From Pandoraea faecigallinarum (GTDB taxonomy: Bacteria > Pseudomonadota > Gammaproteobacteria > Burkholderiales > Burkholderiaceae), in contig NZ_CP011807.3 of NCBI RefSeq assembly GCF_001029105.3, forward strand, positions 2,852,001-2,916,000: 64,000 nucleotides of DNA. The letters are read 5' to 3'. The position numbers and the translations under genes are program-made. Below are positions 36,399 to 45,748 of this stretch, one piece after another; positions within the stretch are counted from its first letter, which is position 1; each line of letters starts with the position of its first letter. Under the pieces are notes generated by a model. It was not told the origin of the DNA and made no database searches. It was given only the letters and a program-made list of their open reading frames with translations.

Positions 36399-36651
36399 CC
36401 TCGGTAAGTACCTGACAAAAAACTTCGCTGAGCACAAGATGAACGAGAAACGCTATTGGACAAGCCGAGGAATCACGGTCCCGGAACGTCATCCTATCGA
36501 TCACATACTCGGCGACGACGCCCCAAGAGCAATAGTGCTCGCTTCTGAGGCAGCGCAATAGGTAGGTGCAAGCTTGGATCAATGCCAAGTCTTTTGGAAT
36601 CAGGATTTAGGATGCTTTTGGTTGGCTACGCGGGAGAACGTCCATGAATGA
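36399..36651 (+). pseudogene. Inovirus replication protein, C-terminal remnant
   Basis: From base 36399 the sequence matches the C-terminal third of the intact replication gene at 55399-56187 (LGKYLTK.FAEHKMNEKRYWTS and HPIDHIL.DDAPRAIVLA blocks). A TAG (36559-36561) interrupts the frame where the intact copy reads AARQVG. The remaining sequence to 36651 continues the match. The N-terminal part with the HUH motif is missing, so it is dead. Confidence 0.85.
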
Positions 36652-37003
36652 GCCTCGACGACTACCCCTGGAAATCGACAGCATCCGTCTCGTGGAGCAT
36701 CTCGCCCAATCGGTGGCGGACCGGATATCCCCTGCGCTACCGCTGGCGATTCAGCTTTGGAACGCAAAGACGATTGGCTCGTACCTGCAACGCTCCCCAG
36801 CCGTAGTGCTTGAGCGGGTAGTCACACTTCCAGACTTCCCGACACCAATTCGACTTCCATCCACCCGGGCGAAATCAAAAAGCGACGCGAACTCGCACGT
36901 CAGCGGCACCATGGGACAGCCCCTATGGAAAGCGATTGAAGTCATCGCATGGGTAGATTCGCACCGCAAGACACGAGGCGGACGCCCGCGCAAACTGAAC
37001 TGA
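36644..37003 (+). CDS. AlpA-like small DNA-binding protein of element A
   Basis: A 119-residue protein nearly identical to that at 56180-56539. The central LWNAKTIGSYLQRSPAVVLE and PDFPTPIRLP blocks, then GQPLWKAIEVIAWVDSH, match the AlpA/MerR-type winged helix of phage excisionases and late regulators. It overlaps the end of the replication gene remnant, and a terminator-like hairpin follows. It may serve as excisionase or copy regulator; this is inferred. Confidence 0.7.
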   Translation: MNEPRRLPLEIDSIRLVEHLAQSVADRISPALPLAIQLWNAKTIGSYLQRSPAVVLERVVTLPDFPTPIRLPSTRAKSKSDANSHVSGTMGQPLWKAIEVIAWVDSHRKTRGGRPRKLN

Positions 37004-37010
37004 GTCAAGC

Positions 37011-37042
37011 CGGCCGATTCTTCACAACAATTGAGTCGGCCG
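37011..37042. terminator. Hairpin after AlpA-like gene, element A
   Basis: Stem CGGCCGATTC / GAGTCGGCCG with a 12-base loop. The same hairpin occurs at 56547-56578 in element B. It marks the end of the shared phage backbone before the cargo. Confidence 0.6.
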
Positions 37043-37112
37043 CCACTACCCGTAATTCATCAACTGCTATACGGGGAATGACTACAATCGGCCAGGAGCG
37101 GACACCCATAGC

Positions 37113-40100
37113 TTATTCGAATCGCTGCTCCCGCCAGCTGTGTTCTTCCGCTTCCCGTTCCCGTTCCCGTCGCACGAGTTGCTCGATACGCTCAAGCATC
37201 TTGGCTGCGAGATCCCGGACTTCGGGCAGGAGGTGTTCCAGCAACTCGGCGAAGGCCCGGCCCCGAATCTCCATGATGTCAGCCCGCGAGCCGGACCAAC
37301 TCATAGGCTGGATTCTCGAAAATATCGTATTGACGATGCCCTGCTTATCCACTGCGGCTTCCAACAAAGCCTTGATTGGCTCGCTGAGAACCACGCGTTT
37401 CGGATGCTCCAGCCGAACATCGCTTGCCTCAGCAGCTGAGTATGCGCACACCGCAGTGGCCACGCGCCCGATCAGGTCCTGATCACCTTGGCACCATGCG
37501 ACTAGGCGAGCCACCGGGGCGCTATTTAGAGACGGTGAACTACGACTCAGGCCATCCGTGAAAAGATGATGGATCAATCGGCGCTCCCGGTCTCCTCCCG
37601 TGAAAACCTCGCTGAGGACAATCTCTGGGAAGTTGCTAATCAAAGTCGTGATGATGACATCGAGATTAGAGCTGTAGAAACGGAAAGCATCCACTCCGTC
37701 GCAGAGCAACTTCACGATCTCCCTGATTTCCTGTTCCGGAGCAGACGCAGATAGGCAACGGCAGACGATACGCTCAGCCCCGAGGATGCGCCTCAGGTCG
37801 ATCCGTTCCCACTCGCCAGACAGCAAATTGCGAATGGTCCCGCGTCCGACCGAAAGCAGTTCTTCGCTCGGCACATAAGTACTGTCCTTACCGACGAAGA
37901 ACCGCATCCCCAGTATGTCGAGCGTAGTGTAGATGCCATCATCCCGCCTGTTCAAAACGGCGAGCAGTTTCGACAGTTCGCCGTCGGAAATGGATTCGTG
38001 CATGCGGCCATAAGCGAGCTGCCGGAACTGCCAAGGCTCGAAATCTCCGCCTCGTGCGAGCTCGAGCAGCTTCCTAACCCCCCATGGGGCGACTTTGCAG
38101 GCGCCGAGCAGGTAAATGAAATGTGGCCTCAGCAAGGGATGATCCAGCACGCGCTCCAGCATCGCCCTGACCAAACCGGGATCCATGTCGTGCACCGCAT
38201 TGATATAGCCTTGAAGCACCAGCGGATGGAGCACAGCGGGCGCCCGCCGTTGCACCACGTGCAAGAGATGCTCGAAAGTGGCCATTATGTCGGCGCTGCC
38301 CCGCGCCAGCCCAATACCGAAGGGATACAGCGCATCAAACTTGCCTTCCCAGAGCCTGGGACCCAATCGCTCCAAGTAGCCTAGCTCTGCCGCGGCCACC
38401 TCACCCAGCGAAGCGATCTTCGTCTTGATCGAGTCGACGCTGGCGGTATCTAGCTCACCTATGCTCTGGACGTGATCCCAAGTATTGGCCAGCACATAAG
38501 CCTCCATCTCTGAATAGGGGGCGGATGGCGCCGCAAGGCGTTCCAGCGCCTCCAGACGGGTTCGTAGCTCGGGAGGAGCGGCGTCGCTGTCGAAACTAAT
38601 CGTCTGCTTGATGGCCCTCCACATCCTCGGCCAACTGCCTCCGGCAGCATGGCTGCGGACGATTTCTTCGAGCTCATCGAAGCAGCCCGCGAATGTCCAC
38701 AGGCCGCGAAAGTGTCCCGCCAGTAATGAGCGCGCCCATTCATGCATGGCCGGGTCGGCACTTGCCAACGCAGGTCGCAGCAACTTCAGGAAACCGACAT
38801 ACCAGTCGAGTTCTTCGGCGCGCGTGCGCGGACGCCAACCGGAATCTCGTCTCCGTGCGCCGAAGTCGAACATCGAGAAAGACGTCCAATGCATTGCCTC
38901 GAAGGCGGCGTGGAACAATTCGCCTGCGATTTCCCGATGTCTCGGGCTACCCGACTCGAGTAGCTCCCTGACGAAGGCGCGCCTGCGTGACGGTGGCGCC
39001 TGCGTGCCCGAAAGGTGCAACGAGAACAGCTGACTCATCTGTCTGACGATACTGTTGTTGTTCTCGCCCGACTTCTCACCCTCGGCAAACTTCAACATGG
39101 CCGCTACGGCGCGATTGAACTTGTCATCGTCGTAAGCGATCTGGCCCAGCAAGCGCACAAACAAGCTGACGTGCGGATTCTCACGCGAGGCAAATTCGGG
39201 GCCGGTTGCTGCGTCTTCGATCAGCCGCAGCACGGTTTCCGGGAAGACCGGCGCGATGTACTGCAACGCAGACAAGCTTTCTTCTTTGCACGATCCGATG
39301 TCATGCAGCGGCCCGCCAGGGGCCACCCAGCTATGCGCCAAGCGACGCGCAGGCTCGAAATCGTGAAGGTATCCCAACCGATGTGCGCATGAGCGGAACA
39401 GACGCCGGTTCTCCGTCTTCAGGAGCTCGGCATTAATCGATTCGGGGGGAATATTCTCCAGCGCCCGCTTCGCCAAACGGTTGGCAAGTGCATGCGGAAG
39501 AATCGCCCGCCACTCGCCGCGTTGCTGCGCCAGTTGACGACGCAGCAACTCCGCCTGGCCCCGATGCAGCACTCGGCGCTCGAGACCAGCGATGGTGCTC
39601 AGGATGCCAAGTTCGTCATTGAACTCGGACGCGGCCACATTGAACGAATAGACAAGCGAGAGCGCTTCGGCGCTTTCCAAGAGGTAATCCGACGCGCCCT
39701 TGCGCTGACTGAACAACCGCTGGAACAGATCTTCGTCGGAGAAGTTTGTCAGCGTCTCGTCCGCATCCACCCGACTTGCCAGCGCGATTGCGATGCGCGC
39801 ATTGCCGCCGGAAAACTCGGCGATCTTGTCTGCGTTCAACTGCCCCAAGTCCGGATAGCGCTTATGGATCAGCATGGAGACCGTTTTCTCGCTGCACGGC
39901 TCAAGATGAATTACCTCGGTTTCTTCGGGGCGGTCGTCGGAGATGTCATACTCGATGGTCAGCAGGCTGAGCCTGGCACAACTCTCCGACACTCGCTTCT
40001 GTAACCGCCTATGCACCTCCGGCGGACAGTTGTCGAGTATTAGATGAACGGCATGATCGTTGGCGATGAGATATGAAGTCAGTTCGGATGCCGTCGGCGC

Positions 40101-40937
40101 CAGGTCCTCGCCTAGATCGGCGTAGATTGCGCTGGGAGGAGATAAAGCCCCTTCGCCGACCTCCGCCTCGAACAGCGCCTGCGCGAATCGCGTCTTGCCT
40201 ACTCCCGAGAGGCCTGTGATACGCACGGCACTGCCGGGGCAGCGCAGTCGCTCGCGAGCCAGCTTGATGCCTTCGGATACGGGCATGGGATCCTTCGCGC
40301 TCGAGTTCGCGTCGATCACGCAGGGATGGTCGTCGACCAGAAACACGTCATCCTGTCCCGGGGGAGTCGCCGCCCACCGCCCAAAAGGCTTCCACCCGGA
40401 CAAGGGCCGACCGAGACGCGCGCGAACCCACAGCGCCACGCTTGGATGCCGCCGAAGCCAGGTCGCCAGTCGATCACGGCCATAGAAGTCCAGATGCAGA
40501 GACGCCTTGTTGGGCAGCAGCGCAACAGCCTTAGCCATCCCTCGCAATCGGCTCGCTAGCATGCTGTCCGAACAATCGTCCTTGCCACTGACGATGATGT
40601 AGGCACCATTCTGATCGGCCAGCTCTGAGATTACCGGCCTCAGCGCCCCGTGTTCCAGCATCTCGTCGTTGCATGCGGTCCCGGCCATCGTGTGCTTCTT
40701 GACCTGGAATCCGCAGATACCACGTGGAACAAACCCGTTGTTCGACGGCAGGCTGGTATCCTCGATACGCACGTCCAACCCGCCGTCGGGCGCCTCCTGC
40801 GCGCCTCCCCAAGTAACGCACGTCGACCGACGCCCCTGCTGGATCATCTCGGCTTCGCTCAGACGGGCGACTAACTCACGCAGGTCTCCCGCAACAAGCT
40901 CCGTGATGTCTGTAGCATTAAGTTCGAAGAAGCCCAT
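37113..40937 (-). CDS. PD-(D/E)XK nuclease-STAND NTPase, probable Avs-type defence protein
   Basis: A 1274-residue protein. Residues 45-82 carry a nuclease-like core: DGGLDVRIE (Asp55) then GFQVKK (Gln78-x-Lys80), a typical PD-(D/E)XK pattern. A P-loop ATPase follows: Walker A GLSGVGKT (residues 242-249), Walker B LILDN (299-303). The remaining ~800 residues are helical, Leu/Ala/Arg-rich and probably TPR/HEAT-like sensor repeats. This nuclease-STAND-repeat order matches Avs antiphage proteins, which cut DNA after sensing phage proteins. It is transcribed opposite to the phage genes and is unrelated to them. Defence function is inferred from architecture and location. Confidence 0.7.
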   Translation of the reverse strand: MGFFELNATDITELVAGDLRELVARLSEAEMIQQGRRSTCVTWGGAQEAPDGGLDVRIEDTSLPSNNGFVPRGICGFQVKKHTMAGTACNDEMLEHGALRPVISELADQNGAYIIVSGKDDCSDSMLASRLRGMAKAVALLPNKASLHLDFYGRDRLATWLRRHPSVALWVRARLGRPLSGWKPFGRWAATPPGQDDVFLVDDHPCVIDANSSAKDPMPVSEGIKLARERLRCPGSAVRITGLSGVGKTRFAQALFEAEVGEGALSPPSAIYADLGEDLAPTASELTSYLIANDHAVHLILDNCPPEVHRRLQKRVSESCARLSLLTIEYDISDDRPEETEVIHLEPCSEKTVSMLIHKRYPDLGQLNADKIAEFSGGNARIAIALASRVDADETLTNFSDEDLFQRLFSQRKGASDYLLESAEALSLVYSFNVAASEFNDELGILSTIAGLERRVLHRGQAELLRRQLAQQRGEWRAILPHALANRLAKRALENIPPESINAELLKTENRRLFRSCAHRLGYLHDFEPARRLAHSWVAPGGPLHDIGSCKEESLSALQYIAPVFPETVLRLIEDAATGPEFASRENPHVSLFVRLLGQIAYDDDKFNRAVAAMLKFAEGEKSGENNNSIVRQMSQLFSLHLSGTQAPPSRRRAFVRELLESGSPRHREIAGELFHAAFEAMHWTSFSMFDFGARRRDSGWRPRTRAEELDWYVGFLKLLRPALASADPAMHEWARSLLAGHFRGLWTFAGCFDELEEIVRSHAAGGSWPRMWRAIKQTISFDSDAAPPELRTRLEALERLAAPSAPYSEMEAYVLANTWDHVQSIGELDTASVDSIKTKIASLGEVAAAELGYLERLGPRLWEGKFDALYPFGIGLARGSADIMATFEHLLHVVQRRAPAVLHPLVLQGYINAVHDMDPGLVRAMLERVLDHPLLRPHFIYLLGACKVAPWGVRKLLELARGGDFEPWQFRQLAYGRMHESISDGELSKLLAVLNRRDDGIYTTLDILGMRFFVGKDSTYVPSEELLSVGRGTIRNLLSGEWERIDLRRILGAERIVCRCLSASAPEQEIREIVKLLCDGVDAFRFYSSNLDVIITTLISNFPEIVLSEVFTGGDRERRLIHHLFTDGLSRSSPSLNSAPVARLVAWCQGDQDLIGRVATAVCAYSAAEASDVRLEHPKRVVLSEPIKALLEAAVDKQGIVNTIFSRIQPMSWSGSRADIMEIRGRAFAELLEHLLPEVRDLAAKMLERIEQLVRREREREAEEHSWREQRFE

Positions 40938-41256
40938 AACTCCCTTCCAGCGACGACCAAACTCTCGTATTAAAGCGGGAAAGGTGGTTAGCGTAAAGTC
41001 GCAGGTCGCCCCGGGTAAAACGGCCTACTCAGGAACGCACACCGATTTGTCGCGAAAGATTCGGCCTAAGCCTGCCCGCGTTTGGCATCCGACCAATGGC
41101 AGCTTGGGATCGAATGCAGACAGTCTCACCCAAAGCCCGAAAGCGGAACCCGGTAGGTTCCTCTAACCTAGGGCCATCCGCGGGAACTTCCGCCAATCGC
41201 AAATTTAACGCAATTGAGACTGGCGAAGGAATGCAGCACAGATAAATCTCCGCCTA
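40938..41256. other. Intergenic gap holding the right cargo boundary of element A
   Basis: No gene in these 319 bases. From about 41205 the sequence resembles 58290-58347 in element B (GACTGGCG..GGATGCAGC..AGAT.., then TATTAACCTA.GCGTCCCGCG), marking where shared backbone resumes. The promoter of the STAND gene should lie at the left. Confidence 0.5.
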
Positions 41257-42260
41257 TTAACCTAAGCGTCCCGCGATATCTGTTGCCGTCGCGTTGTAAT
41301 AGGTTATGAGTTCAGAAATGTTCCTATGCCCAGTCATTCTAGCTAAGTCCAGCGGCTGCAATTTCTTGGCTAGGCGCGTGATAGCTTCGTGACGGGTATC
41401 GTGAAAGGTGACGTCGGGAATCTGTGACCTGTCGCGCGCTTTCCGGAAAAGCGCGTCCCGGCTGGCAGTGGACAAGGCAAATAGTGGTTTGCCTTTATCC
41501 ACTGCCGGAGCATCTTCAGAAGTTCAATTGCGCGGGATGACAACGGTACATTTCGCGCAGTGCCGTTCTTGGTCATCGGCAGACGCGCAAACTTGCCCTT
41601 ATAGTTCACCGACGAAGCCGTAAGCGTCAGGATTTCGCTGGAACGCATGGCCGTCTCTATTGCAAAGAGGAATGCTACCGCCACGCGCTGCATTGGTTTT
41701 TCTACCGGCAGTCCTTCTTCGTAGCCCATGCTTGTAAGCAGCGACTCGATTTCTTCTTCGGATATCGATCGTTCGCGGCCTGGCGGTTCCGGCGGACGCT
41801 TCACTTCCGCCATCGGATTCGTCACCAGCCAGCCCCACTCCTTCCGGGCCACGAGAAACGCATGTGACATCAACGACATTTCTCGCGACGTTGACGCCCC
41901 TGAAACTTCTCGCATCCGCGCATCCCGCCATGCCGCTATATGACTCGGCCGAAGTTCCGCCAGCTTGATATCCCCAAATTTCCGCCCGCCAATCACCCGG
42001 TTCCCAATCAACGGTAACCGCAGCTTCTCCCACCTCGCCCCGCGCTTGGTCGGACTCACCTTCAGCTCATATTCCTTGAGCACATCGCCAACCGTCAGCG
42101 TCTTGCTACCTGAGCCGTTGGCAATCGACCGCAGCTCCGTCTCCCGCTGCGCACTCCATGCCATCGCGGCCGCCTTCGTATCAAACGTCCTGCTATCGCG
42201 CTGACCATCGACCATCACCTGCGCGCGCCAGCCCTTCGCCACCTTCTGAATTGATGCCAT
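41257..42260 (-). pseudogene. Tyrosine integrase of element A, frameshifted
   Basis: Very similar along its whole length to the intact integrase at 58348-59352. One G of a GGG run is missing near 41507 (CTGCCGGAG versus CTGCCGGGAG), splitting the frame. The upstream part contains the N-terminal arm-binding region and the catalytic Arg (ETAMRSSEI). The downstream part contains HDTRHEA, GHRN and TYYN with the catalytic Tyr, so a shift removes the active site. If real, it would prevent this element from excising on its own; the element-B enzyme might act in trans. Confidence 0.88.
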
Positions 42261-42444
42261 CCGTGGGGAATCCTCGGGTAAAAAATGGGGGACCGGCCAC
42301 GATTTTAGGTGGGAAGAGGTGAGATTTGGGGCGTATCACGAACAATCAGAATCCACGCAAAAATCCCGGCTTGCCTTACCAGCCGGTCATTTGCGAGATA
42401 TTGCAGGAAGAAGTGAGACCTACAGAACCGATGCCAAAACGGGG

Positions 42445-42464
42445 AGTTGGTGCGAGGAAGGGGA
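42445..42464. other. Attachment site, internal copy
   Basis: A 20-base sequence ending in GCGAGGAAGGGGA, identical to 59539-59558 at the tRNA-Leu 3' end. It lies about 185 bases upstream of the element-A integrase start, as the other copy does for element B. It is the junction of two tandem elements. Confidence 0.85.
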
Positions 42465-43052
42465 AACGCGATTCGTTTGGAATCAAGGGGGTTACGAGGT
42501 TTTGGGGAGGAAATGGGGACGGGGGATTGGACGCAGATTGCGGCAGTTCGAGTCCGACAGACGCACACGCCCCCCAACGCCCATTGACAAACAGTGAACA
42601 CGAAATCTGACGGGGACCTGTCAGAAATTTCGTGTTTAATGCATAACATGCTCCCAAGGAGAACGTATGCCTCGCAAACCGAAAACCCAGCCAGCGGACC
42701 GGCCGGTGAATAAACGTTCGCCCCAACGAGGCGAATAATGCCGGAAACGTAACCGGCACCATGCTCGCACTCCAACTCCCCCCGCCTCGCCCAATCGGCG
42801 GTGCAACGCGACCGGACACAGATTATCACACTGGCCTATCTAACCAGTCGTCGCACCACCACCTATCACGGTGGTGACGACGGTGCAGGTCCATGTTCTT
42901 TCTCTATTTTGGAGACCCAACGAACGCCCTGCCAAACATTGTAAAATTCTCGAACGGAATTCTGTGTATCTCTTCATGATCGCATTGGAAATGAAAAGCA
43001 CACGCTTGAAGCAGTGATTCTTTCTTTGGCCTCAAAAGACAAAGCACAAGCC
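42465..43052. other. Left end of element B, noncoding with inverted repeat
   Basis: About 590 bases without a convincing gene. It contains the inverted repeat AACACGAAAT / ATTTCGTGTT (42597-42606 and 42627-42636). Downstream is an AAGGAG ribosome site at about 42656 and a short frame starting MPRKPKTQPADRPVNK that ends after 23 residues (42667-42738). This looks like the truncated start of a gene, perhaps an IS end with its promoter. That identity is not established. Confidence 0.4.
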
Positions 43053-45227
43053 ATGAATAAATCTCGGGGAATTTTTTCGATATTGACCCAGCCTCAGGAA
43101 GTAATTTCGTTCGTTGGAGACGTTACTGCGGCTGCGGACTCAGACAAGGCCTCTCTCGGGTTTTACCCCGACTCTGTTTATCTCGAGTACGCGTTGAAGG
43201 GCAACATTTTCGTTGCGATCACAGAGTTGGGAAAGCAACGCTTGTATGCCGGCCATGTCCTGTTTGACCTAAGACAGCCGAGAGCTAAGGTGCTGCAAGT
43301 CTTTGTTGATCCCGGACATCGTCGTCTTGGCATTGCCGAAAGCTTAATCTCAGAATTGAAAATTTACCTTTCAAACCTGCAATACCTTTCGATTGAGGCC
43401 CGAGTTGCTGAAGATATGACGGAGTCCAATTCCTTTTGGGAACGCCAGAATTTCAATGTTCAGCGATTGGATGATGGAGGGGCGAGTCGCGGCAAGCGCC
43501 GAAGGAAGATTTTGGTTCGCAACCACGAACTAGCGTCGCCCCAACTGTTCGGCCCCAGTGGGATCGACGTGAAGAATCCGCTCGGATTTAGCTTCTTGTC
43601 AGGCACTGAAAAGCCAATCTACCTGCTAGATATGAATGTCTTGTTCGATCTAGGACCAAGAAGACACCGCAGAAGCGATGTCGCCAACTTGTTTCGAGCC
43701 GAACGCATGCAAGCGTGCAGCCTAGCGATTAGCTCCGAGATTCTTGAGGAACTAAAGCGCAATTGCCCTGATGGGAAAACCGACCCAATGCAAGACTTTG
43801 CGTCGATTTTGCCCACGTATTCTGGGCCGCCTGACGATGAGTTGAGCGAGCTTATTGCCGACCTCGCAGAGTTAGTTTTCCCCGATCGTAGCCAGCGAAA
43901 TGCATTGACGGTCAACGACACCTCGGACCTTAAACACCTTGCTACCGCGATCTTCCATCGCCTGAATGGTCTGGTCAGCAGTGATATGTCGATACTGCGT
44001 GCGGCCCCCAGTCTCCGTACACAATATGGCCTTGACGTTCTTTCACCTACTGCATTTTCGTTACAAGACACTCATTCGGTGGATGTAACAACCTTCGGAA
44101 GTGAACAGGATCGCGTCTTGACACTGAGTGCTGTGGAGCCTCACGACGAGTCCGAAGCGAGAAGCCTCCTATCCCGGTCAAAAATAGGCCACAGCCAACA
44201 GCTTAATGAGTGGGCTGCGGTAGACCTACACGGGGGACCTTGTAGACGATTTGTCGTACGAAGCGACGGAGACGTCGTCGGCTACATCACTTGGCACCAA
44301 AAGGTGGGGCAAACTTCCATCGATGCGTTGATGGCGATTGACGAGAAATCGCCGACAGCTACCGATTGTGTTCGGTTAATGCTAAGCAAGTTGAGCGAGG
44401 ACGTCGCTCATAATCAAGTTGTACTTGTACGCTTGGGTTTTCCTGCACAGCAGTACCAGATTCGACAGGAAGCCATTTCTATCGGGTTTACAGCAGGCGG
44501 CAATAACCAAGCGCAGCTTCATAAAATTGTCCTTCGAAGTGTGGTCACACAGGTAAACTGGGAGCAAACGAGAGCGTCCCTCATGGCAAATTGTGGCGTT
44601 CGGCTACCATCAGTCGCGCCAGCATTCAGGAGCATCAATCAGCACATTGAGATTCATGCGGCGGATGGCAACCGTACTCATTTATCGCTTCACGGGTTGG
44701 AAAGTCTGCTCGCACCGGGCTTATTTTGCTTACCCGGACGTGGCGGCGTGATCACTCCTGTTCGACGACAGTTCTCAGAGCACCTTTTGAGGCACCTTCC
44801 CCAGGGTTCGCTGCTCCCTCAAGCTCGCGTGCAGTTGTACCAGCAGCGGCACTATCTCAGCCATCCGAAGAATCGAACAAAGTTCTCGACAGGGCAGCTG
44901 ATCTTTTTTTACGAATCTCAGAATCACGGCGGCCTCGGCGCCCTCGTCGCCGTCGGGAGAGTCGTTCGGGCATACCTTCAAGACCGAAGTGTGATGGGCC
45001 ATTCCGAACTTGACCGCTCAGTCTTCGATATTGACCAACTTGACACCATTGGTCGGACTGAAACCAGAACAGTGACCGTTTTTGATAACCTGAATGTTCT
45101 TCCCGCTCACGTTTCCGGCGATACTCTTAGAGAAATAGGTTGCGGCACACCGGTTAAGCTGTTGAGCACCCAAACAATCACCAGCGAACAAGTGGAACGC
45201 ATTCTCGCAAGGGTGTATAACTCATGA
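43053..45227 (+). CDS. GNAT-PIN multidomain protein with C-terminal PUA-like region
   Basis: A 724-residue protein. Residues about 45-155 form a GNAT acetyltransferase domain with the acetyl-CoA motif RRLGIA. A PIN nuclease domain follows (about 185-335) with acidic residues in LLDMNVLFD, SEILEEL, DTSDLKHL and SSDMSIL. A second GNAT-like stretch (about 340-510) lacks a clear RxxGxG. The C-terminus (about 590-720) resembles an EVE/PUA-type fold (GQLIFFYESQNHGGLGALVAVGRVVRA). The gene overlaps the next one by four bases. It has lower GC than the host. Start at ATG 43053; GTG 43014 is also in frame. Toxin-type or antiphage function is inferred from the PIN domain and location. Confidence 0.7.
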   Translation: MNKSRGIFSILTQPQEVISFVGDVTAAADSDKASLGFYPDSVYLEYALKGNIFVAITELGKQRLYAGHVLFDLRQPRAKVLQVFVDPGHRRLGIAESLISELKIYLSNLQYLSIEARVAEDMTESNSFWERQNFNVQRLDDGGASRGKRRRKILVRNHELASPQLFGPSGIDVKNPLGFSFLSGTEKPIYLLDMNVLFDLGPRRHRRSDVANLFRAERMQACSLAISSEILEELKRNCPDGKTDPMQDFASILPTYSGPPDDELSELIADLAELVFPDRSQRNALTVNDTSDLKHLATAIFHRLNGLVSSDMSILRAAPSLRTQYGLDVLSPTAFSLQDTHSVDVTTFGSEQDRVLTLSAVEPHDESEARSLLSRSKIGHSQQLNEWAAVDLHGGPCRRFVVRSDGDVVGYITWHQKVGQTSIDALMAIDEKSPTATDCVRLMLSKLSEDVAHNQVVLVRLGFPAQQYQIRQEAISIGFTAGGNNQAQLHKIVLRSVVTQVNWEQTRASLMANCGVRLPSVAPAFRSINQHIEIHAADGNRTHLSLHGLESLLAPGLFCLPGRGGVITPVRRQFSEHLLRHLPQGSLLPQARVQLYQQRHYLSHPKNRTKFSTGQLIFFYESQNHGGLGALVAVGRVVRAYLQDRSVMGHSELDRSVFDIDQLDTIGRTETRTVTVFDNLNVLPAHVSGDTLREIGCGTPVKLLSTQTITSEQVERILARVYNS

Positions 45228-45748
45228 CCTCGACTGAACACGTTCTGATCTCACTAGAAGAACGGCACGCAAACGGAATATTCGCGGGCACCAAGCGCGT
45301 CGAGTTACGTCGGCGCACCATGCACGTTGATGAAGGCACCGTAGTATGGATATATGTGAAGCAACCCGTAGGCAGTGTGCTCGGACAAGCCGTTGTAGCC
45401 GCCACCCACACCCTTACACCTAGCCAGATTTGGAAGCGTTTTGGCTCGTGCTCAGGCCTTAAGAGGGCCGAGTTCTTTGAGTATTTTGAAGGATTGAGTA
45501 GGGCGTTCGTGTTGGAACTTAAAGAGGCACAGATGTTGCCCGAGGCAGTCTCCCTGCACACCCTCCGAAGTGCGTCATCGGGATTTCATCCTCCTCAGTT
45601 TTTTACCCGCATTGACCCGGACAGTTCATTGGCCAGCACAATGACTGCAGGAATGTCGTCCAAAGGCAAGAACGGTCGTCGGCGTCGAGTGCCTTACCGA
45701 CGAGTCGCCCATAGAGTTGGAGGAAAAAAATCCGGAAAATCTGCATAG
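45224..45748 (+). CDS. ASCH-domain protein, partner of the GNAT-PIN gene
   Basis: A 174-residue protein starting MTSTEHVLISLEERHANGIFAGTKRVELRRR, the ASCH signature for a PUA-like fold that binds RNA or modified nucleotides. It overlaps the preceding GNAT-PIN gene (ATGA), so the two form one translational unit. The C-terminal 30 residues are strongly basic (KGKNGRRRRVPYRR), suiting nucleic-acid binding. It could be the antitoxin-like or sensor half of the pair; not proven. Confidence 0.72.
   Translation: MTSTEHVLISLEERHANGIFAGTKRVELRRRTMHVDEGTVVWIYVKQPVGSVLGQAVVAATHTLTPSQIWKRFGSCSGLKRAEFFEYFEGLSRAFVLELKEAQMLPEAVSLHTLRSASSGFHPPQFFTRIDPDSSLASTMTAGMSSKGKNGRRRRVPYRRVAHRVGGKKSGKSA

Larger units (their letters stand above)
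36399..42464. mobile_element. Element A: decayed inovirus-type element with STAND cargo
   Basis: The remnant starts abruptly at about 36399 inside the replication gene and ends at the 20-base att copy 42445-42464. Its blocks match element B in order: replication gene end, AlpA-like ORF, hairpin, cargo, integrase, att. Homology to element B breaks off at about 37097 and resumes near 41205, so the STAND gene lies in a swapped segment. No left att was found. Confidence 0.8.
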
